Shown: in pieces, positions 59,001 to 64,000 of the stretch
Numbering within the stretch: the first letter of the stretch is position 1
How the letters are laid out: each line of letters starts with the position of its first letter
DNA from: Pseudopyrenochaeta lycopersici
Taxonomy: Eukaryota; Ascomycota; Dothideomycetes; Pleosporales; Pseudopyrenochaetaceae
DNA: 64,000 nucleotides
NCBI GenBank assembly: GCA_003313425.1
Contig: NHZP01000019.1
Coordinates: 434,001 to 498,000, forward strand
Direction of reading: 5' to 3'
Made by a program: the position numbers and the translations under genes
The notes under the pieces: generated by a model
What the model was told of the DNA's origin: nothing
Database searches by the model: none
What the model saw: the letters and a program-made list of their open reading frames with translations, nothing else

Positions 59001-59112
59001 ACGGCTCAAAGCTTTGGGAGAAGAAGTTTCAGATGGTGAAGATGACGATGACGACGACGAGGATGAAGAGGGCGATGAGGACGAGGATGATGACGATGCG
59101 GCAGATAAATAG
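56064..59112 (+). CDS. USO1: Vesicle-tethering protein Uso1/p115
   Basis: Model: join 56064-56390, 56438-58942, 58999-59112; 981 aa, introns of 47 and 56 bp, phase 0. Residues 1 to about 660 form the armadillo-like globular head; WVSPQSDKNVWGLLAI, the segment IPIKIEALNTCADLIRGN and YRLWFAGTLIYHLIF are characteristic. From about 676 to 940 a continuous heptad-rich coiled coil follows (ERTIQELRAQL, LRKLQASVESKNKEIKELQ). The final exon supplies the very acidic tail (EVSDGEDDDDDDEDEEGDE, then a second acidic run) expected for the family; without removing the second intron this tail is missed. Uso1 is a homodimer tethering COPII vesicles to the Golgi together with Ypt1 and GM130-like partners. A second ATG (56067) directly follows the first. 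Confidence 0.94.
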
Positions 59113-59701
59113 TAGGACTTTGCTGATCAAATCTGACCTTCCGTTTGTCACCAGCTCCATTGCTGGCCTTCATATAAAGCATTTTAAGCTTGTTATTAGC
59201 GTCATCGAAGCATTCGTGCAGCCATCGCCAGCTCATAAGAGACTTAGAGGCTGCCATAGCTCCCCAAATTCCTGCGCCACATGTGATGCGTTGCGTTGAC
59301 TGATAGTGTGGAATACATGCGTGGCTACCCCACCTTTTCCACCAGCCTCCCGGGACGCCATGGTGGATCCTTCTACCTCCTAATCATTTCGCGGCACCAG
59401 AATCAGTTTGCTTGCTTGTGTCTGTCTGCATATCTAGGGTATGCAACAAATATCCTTCGAGTCCCAACAGGACAACAAAAGGAGCATTGATTGTCGCCGC
59501 ATCGCTCGCTCTTACGACGCTGGTCAAGCAAAGCTGATCCAGCATCCGACCACCATCGATGACCTTAAAATTTGAGGACTTAGCATTTGCCTACTGTGAG
59601 ATAGCCGCTTAGCCCAACATAATCCATCGCTAAAAAATATCCAGCAAGTCCCCTAAGTCAGTAAGACAACAAGAATATTGTACAAACCTGGAGCCGTCAG
59701 G
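59113..59701. other. Intergenic between USO1 and the alpha/beta hydrolase
   Basis: 589 bp in tandem orientation (USO1 3' end and hydrolase promoter). No other feature seen. Confidence 0.5.
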
Positions 59702-60562
59702 ATGCCGAGCTTCACCATTGAAACGGAACATGGCCTCATCAGCGTCACGGACACGGGGCTTAAAAACGATAAACCAGCCCTTCTACTCATTCACGGTAAC
59801 TCCTCGTCCAGCAAAATCTTCCGACACATCCTCGAGTCCCCAAAGCTCACTTCTCAATACCGCGTGATCGCCTTTGATCTCCCCGGCCATGGCGCGTCAT
59901 CCAATGCCCCCGACCCCGAACGCAGCTACTGGATGCGCGGCTACGCAGATCTGGCACTCCACATCCTGCAGCACCTCAGCATCCGCCAGGTCGTCGTCTT
60001 CGGCTGGTCTCTCGGCGGGCACGTGGGCATCGAAATGGTAGACTTGCTCGCCTCCAGCACGCCTGCCATCCATCTCCAAGGCCTGTTCATCACCGGCACG
60101 CCACCAGCCCGCGGCGCAGAACAGTTAGGGCAGGGCTTCACGTTCGAGGACGGGGGTCTGAATCTCGCGGCCAAGAAGGACTGGACGGATGAGGAGGCGC
60201 AGGGTTTCGCCAGGCATAGTGCTGCGGCGGGGAAGGAGGCTTGTTTTGAGCCGTGGATGCTGCAGGATGCGACGCGGACGGATGGCCGGGCACGCATGGT
60301 GATGGGGCGCCGAATTAGCGAGGGCGATGGCGTGGATCAGAGGGGTGTGGTGGAGACTGCCGATGTGTTGCTTGCGGTGGTGAATGGAGGCGAGGAGCCA
60401 TTTGTTAATCTAGACTATCTTGATGGAATTCGCTGGAAGCGGTTGTGGAAGGGCAAGTGTATGAGGCTGCAGGGCTTGCAGCACGCGCCCTTTTGGGAGG
60501 AGCCAGAGGACTTTGAAGCTATTTTGTTGGAATTTTTAGCGGATTGCGAGAAAGAAAGGTGA
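59702..60562 (+). CDS. Alpha/beta hydrolase (epoxide hydrolase/haloalkane-type fold)
   Basis: Single exon, 286 aa, from the ATG of MPSFTIETEHG; the open frame upstream has no ATG. The oxyanion-hole segment LLIHGNSSSS, the DLPGHG turn, and a nucleophile elbow GWSLGGH with Ser near residue 103 are clear. The catalytic His lies in LQGLQHAPFWEEPEDF close to the C-terminus, and an acid probably sits in the region before it (VNGGEEPFVNLDYL). No signal peptide or membrane segment, so cytosolic. The substrate class cannot be fixed: small esters, lactones or similar are possible. The segment following the nucleophile has a lid-like insertion of about 100 residues. Confidence 0.85.
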   Translation: MPSFTIETEHGLISVTDTGLKNDKPALLLIHGNSSSSKIFRHILESPKLTSQYRVIAFDLPGHGASSNAPDPERSYWMRGYADLALHILQHLSIRQVVVFGWSLGGHVGIEMVDLLASSTPAIHLQGLFITGTPPARGAEQLGQGFTFEDGGLNLAAKKDWTDEEAQGFARHSAAAGKEACFEPWMLQDATRTDGRARMVMGRRISEGDGVDQRGVVETADVLLAVVNGGEEPFVNLDYLDGIRWKRLWKGKCMRLQGLQHAPFWEEPEDFEAILLEFLADCEKER

Positions 60563-60865
60563 TGGTTATGCCAGAAGGGTTGGTTTGGTAGCTATGGGAA
60601 GGGCAAATGACATTTATACCGTGTGATCAATTTCCACCGTCTATTCAAGTTTACGAAAAGCATATCAAGCTAAAAATACTGGATTTATGCATTATACTGT
60701 CATCTACTTCATGATTAGGAACAGCTTGAGTGAGAAAACCGATATTTTCCAGTACAAAGTTTCTCTCACCCTTCCTATGCACAGCCGTATCTTCGTACGC
60801 AAAGTTTTCACTCACTCAGTCTCATCATAAATCCACTCCGACACCGCTTCACTTACATCCTAATG
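60563..60865. other. Intergenic between convergent genes
   Basis: 303 bp between the ends of the hydrolase and the acidic secreted protein. No feature beyond presumed 3' UTRs. Confidence 0.5.
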
Positions 60866-62000
60866 CTATTCTTCGTCATGCACAGGATAAACTTCATTAT
60901 CCGGTTCATAGCCGTTCCCGTCCTCGAAGCTATAATTCGGCGAACCATTTTCTTCTTTGTCACCCGCTTCATAGTCGTAATCTGGAACAGTCTCATCATA
61001 GCCATTGCCGTCTTCAAATTCGTACTCAGCAGGTGCCTCGTCTTCTTCCTCTGCGGATGAATAAGGATTTGAAGAAGGCATTTCGGTATGCTCAGAGGTG
61101 TCGGGCGCTGGGTCGTTGCCGTCTTCGAATTCATAAGGCAGCGCTTCGCTGTCATCGGGAGAATCCGAGTCATATGAAACTTCTGGTGCGTAATGATCTC
61201 CATGTTCCTCGTAACCCTCTGGATAGTCGACAGCGTATTCCTCTCTGCTTGGCGAACAACTTGTGGGTTCAGCTGTTGTTGTGATCGTGGGGCCGTACAC
61301 TGTCGATGTGATAGTTACTACTTCCCGCCCGTCACCGAGATATTTTTCACACGCCGCGGCAATGACTTCGTAGTCGTACTGGACCAAACGACATGGAACA
61401 TCGTAGTCTGAGCACCACGTAGCACGATCGTGAGGGAAGAAATTAGTCGTGTCACGAATGAGTTTCGGCGCATAGTTTTCTACTGGCGCTGTTGGTGCAA
61501 CGAAAATGGTTGATGTGCTATGCAGAGGTCAGGTTATGACTGGAGAATAAGAGTAAATACCAAGGATTACGTACATAGTGTATGTTATTGTCGTTGTGCT
61601 AGTTACAGTGATGAGGTCTGGAGTAGATGTTGGATTTACATATGTGACTGGAGGCTGGAAATTGTCAGTGACCGGCCTTTTCTATAACGCAGTTCACAAT
61701 TTTTCGTTGGTTGATTAAAACCCAACATCTGGAATTGAAGGAGCTTGGTACCTTTGTTGGCGTCCAAAAGGTGGTGCATGGTGTAGTCGTGAACGTAACT
61801 GCGGCCTCTGTCACCGTGCATGTCTCTGTCGGCTCATGATAGTGAATGTATTCAGAGCAAAATGGGCTTGCAAGATATCCTGGCAGATCATGCAAAATAT
61901 ATACAGCTGCATCAACTTGTTCGTAGAAGCTTGCTTGAGCGACTTTGACAAATGCCAGGAACGCGACAAGGGAAAAAAATGAAAAACCTAACGGCGCCAT
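60866..62000 (-). CDS. Secreted acidic protein with FEDGN repeats, unknown
   Basis: Model: exons 62000-61752, 61654-61575, 61517-60866 on the minus strand; 326 aa, introns of 97 and 57 bp with matching phases. Residues 1-23 are a signal peptide (MAPLGFSFFSLVAFLAFVKVAQA). The first half is Thr-rich with four or more Cys (TETCTVTEAAVTFTTTPC; STVYGPTITTTAEPTSC), like cell-wall linked glycoproteins. The second half is strongly acidic and contains three copies of a motif around Y-E/S-F-E-D-G-N-G/D (DNA at about 61111-61138, 60997-61027 and 60905-60940). No transmembrane or GPI tail. No family recognised. It is convergent with the alpha/beta hydrolase gene. Confidence 0.75.
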
Positions 62001-62305
62001 CGTGTGTATCTTCGGAATCTCAGCTGGTCATTGAATAGGAGAAATAGGTCTCAGAATTATTTAAACATGTTGAAATTGAGTATCTTTGGCATTGAAAGTT
62101 CGCAGATTGCCGTTTTCGGCCATGTTCATTGTGCATTCCGGAGATCGACTAAGAACGTTGCACGAGATCGAGCATCACCACGTGCATCATTGTTTCAAAC
62201 CTGGTAATTGGAGACGCAATCGTCACATTGTCGATTTTAACATTCCTCAAATTCCTTTTTCGGTTGACCGCAACGGTACTGCTGCTCGATCGAGTAATCT
62301 AACCC
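62001..62305. other. Intergenic
   Basis: 305 bp between the glycosidase-like gene's stop and the start of the FEDGN protein, both on the minus strand. Nothing else seen. Confidence 0.5.
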
Positions 62306-64000
62306 TCATAGCGCCTTTAGCAGACCCTCGTGTTTCACTACCCAACTACCATCTTTCGGGAAGCCAGGTGCTTCGCCCTCAGAACCCTGCCAACCCGCTG
62401 CACAGTAGGCGATCGCAAGGAGAAATCCGGCATTGCCTGGCATGAAAGGTGGCGGCGTTCCTCCGTCACCGCCCCGGATTGCGAATCCCGCGTCATCAAA
62501 TTTCCAGTAGTTGTAGGCTGTGAGATGATATATTGCGCGCTCAGGATTTCCGATCCTTGCGCTGTTGATTGCTAGCACGGGTCGTCCCCAGCCACGAATC
62601 TTCAAATCACCCCAGACTTCCCAAACTTTGTTAGCAGTCCGCAATGCAACCTCAGGGTCGACTGCTGGGGTGTTAGGTAATATCCCCTGCATCATAATAA
62701 GACTTCTTGGGTCACCCGTGAGTTTTGTATCGTTCCACCACGAGCTGTTTAGACCCTCGTATACAGCGTAAAGGCCATCGACTTGAGGTGGGAGCGCAAG
62801 ATTTTCAGCGACATGGGTCCACTTCTCTGGTACAGGCTGATTGAGTTTACGCTTCCATTCTGCGGCGGAGTCGAGGCCGTAGCGCCAGTATGCAATCTCA
62901 TAGGCTAGATTACGTGTTGAATTTGGCGGTGTATTCTCTGTAACTCCGTAAGACGGTGGTCCAAGGTCGTAATTTCCGGTTTTTGCGTTCAATCCTGGGT
63001 ATGACGCCATGTAATCTGCTGTGGCAGTCAATACCTTCTCCCATCGCTGCAGGGTTTCTCTCGTTGGACGCGCTTGGTATGCGAGTTGCGCAAGATAGAA
63101 GGGGTGAGGTTGTTGCCACAAGAGGAGAGCATTGATATCGCCAGGCGAACTGACCCCAGTGTTCAATTCCGTCATTTTCGGCCATCGGGCGCCCTCCCAG
63201 CCCATGGACTTCGCGCGAGCAAGTGAAGATGGCAGAAGAGTTTCGTAGAGTTCCGGGAATATGTTGTCAAAATACTGCTTTCGGCCCCAGGTCACCCAAT
63301 GGGCGTTATGCCAAACGAGCATCTCCATATGAAACTTCCCTGAGAGACATCAGTGTTTCTCTTACGGCGGAGAGACTCAATATATAACCTACCATACCAA
63401 CCGTTGTTCATGAGTCCACTCTCTTGTGGTGACTGCCCTTTGGCTGCACTATTGACGCGAACATGATACTGTGAGGTGATGATTCGACGCTGTAGTTCCG
63501 TCGCGTTAGGATTCGTAGAAGCTGTCAGGTCCACGAAACCACCATCCTTCCAGTAATCATTCCATGCCCTTACATTCTTATCTTGAATTTTGGCGGGGAA
63601 ACTAGGAGTACGCTGGTCAGGCGAGAAATGGGCAGTAAAAGATACTGAAGAGGAATTTGATGTTGAACTGAGAGTGTGCCGATGTGCTGTGATAGCAGTC
63701 GATCCAGCAGGTTCGTCCCTACTCAATTTCAAAGGAGTCTCTTTTGGCCACCGCAAGTTGACGAAATATTGCAATTCTTGCATGTCATGCTGAATATGCG
63801 CAGAAGTACGATCAGTTCCATCCTCAACAAGCGTAGTTGTGTGATTGGATGGAAAGTCATATACGCCGGTGAACACCTAATACAGGAATAAGTTAATGAT
63901 TGGGTAGCTGGGTCTGTGGGATACCAACCTCGTATTTATATGTCGTTGTGTGGATCGGAGGGTATGGGAAGTCCAATTCGACCTGTAGATTGCCATTCTT
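62306..64000 (-). CDS. Six-hairpin glycosidase-like protein (GH65-related), 5' part off window
   Basis: Visible exons on the minus strand: 64000-63929 (partial), 63876-63393, 63339-62306, with introns of 52 and 53 bp and consistent phases. At least 529 residues are encoded here. The junctions rebuild THTTTYKYE-type to VFTGVYDFP and NNGWY-G-KFHMEMLVWHNAHW. The segment FHMEMLVWHNAHWVTWGR, then WEGARWPKM and LWQQPHPFYLAQLAY, resembles the (alpha/alpha)6 barrel of GH65-like and other six-hairpin glycosidases, where such a segment lines the active site and KM.EL-type residues follow. An N-terminal beta-rich region with SFTAHFSPD precedes the barrel. The enzyme would act on an oligosaccharide or glycoside; specificity and secretion cannot be judged without the missing N-terminus. 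Confidence 0.78.

Overview
The window reads as a chromosome segment of a filamentous ascomycete, most likely a dothideomycete. This is an inference from three things: genes with one to seven short introns (46-97 bp, many with CTRAC-like branch points), typical fungal families (Zn2Cys6 regulators, a 14-TM-type MFS pump, GPI-anchored and secreted proteins), and a TE block altered almost only by C-to-T/G-to-A transitions in CpA/TpG, the signature of repeat-induced point mutation (RIP).

Bases 1 to about 21,387 are a TA-rich, gene-free block of nested LTR retrotransposons. Element C (a chromodomain Gypsy element) is interrupted inside its integrase by element A (a Gypsy element of about 11.8 kb whose left LTR runs off the window). 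Element A is in turn interrupted by element B (a complete 6,586 bp Gypsy element with 231 bp LTRs and a TATAA target-site duplication). Element A carries about 3-4 kb of extra degraded coding sequence between pol and its right LTR. Part of this looks like a Fe(II)/2-oxoglutarate dioxygenase-type fold with an H-x-D ... H remnant; this is the most unusual thing in the window.

At about 21,388 the sequence switches abruptly to normal genic composition. An MFS transporter sits directly at this border, followed by casein kinase I and a seven-intron Zn2Cys6 regulator. A gene-poor stretch at 30.5-34.9 kb holds short degraded coding-like fragments. After it come a secreted S33 tripeptidyl-peptidase-like hydrolase, a calcineurin-like phosphoesterase, a tentative unknown gene, a second Zn2Cys6 regulator, a small secreted protein, a polyproline CxxC protein, a secreted beta-helix protein and a GPI-anchored wall protein.

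The right end (52-64 kb) is denser. It holds the nuclear exoribonuclease RAT1 and the vesicle-tethering protein USO1, head to head across 668 bp. These are followed by an alpha/beta hydrolase, an acidic secreted protein with FEDGN repeats and the 3' part of a six-hairpin glycosidase gene that runs off the window.

Exon joins were built by hand from splice consensus, phase continuity and family conservation. No similarity search, RNA data or structure prediction was available.
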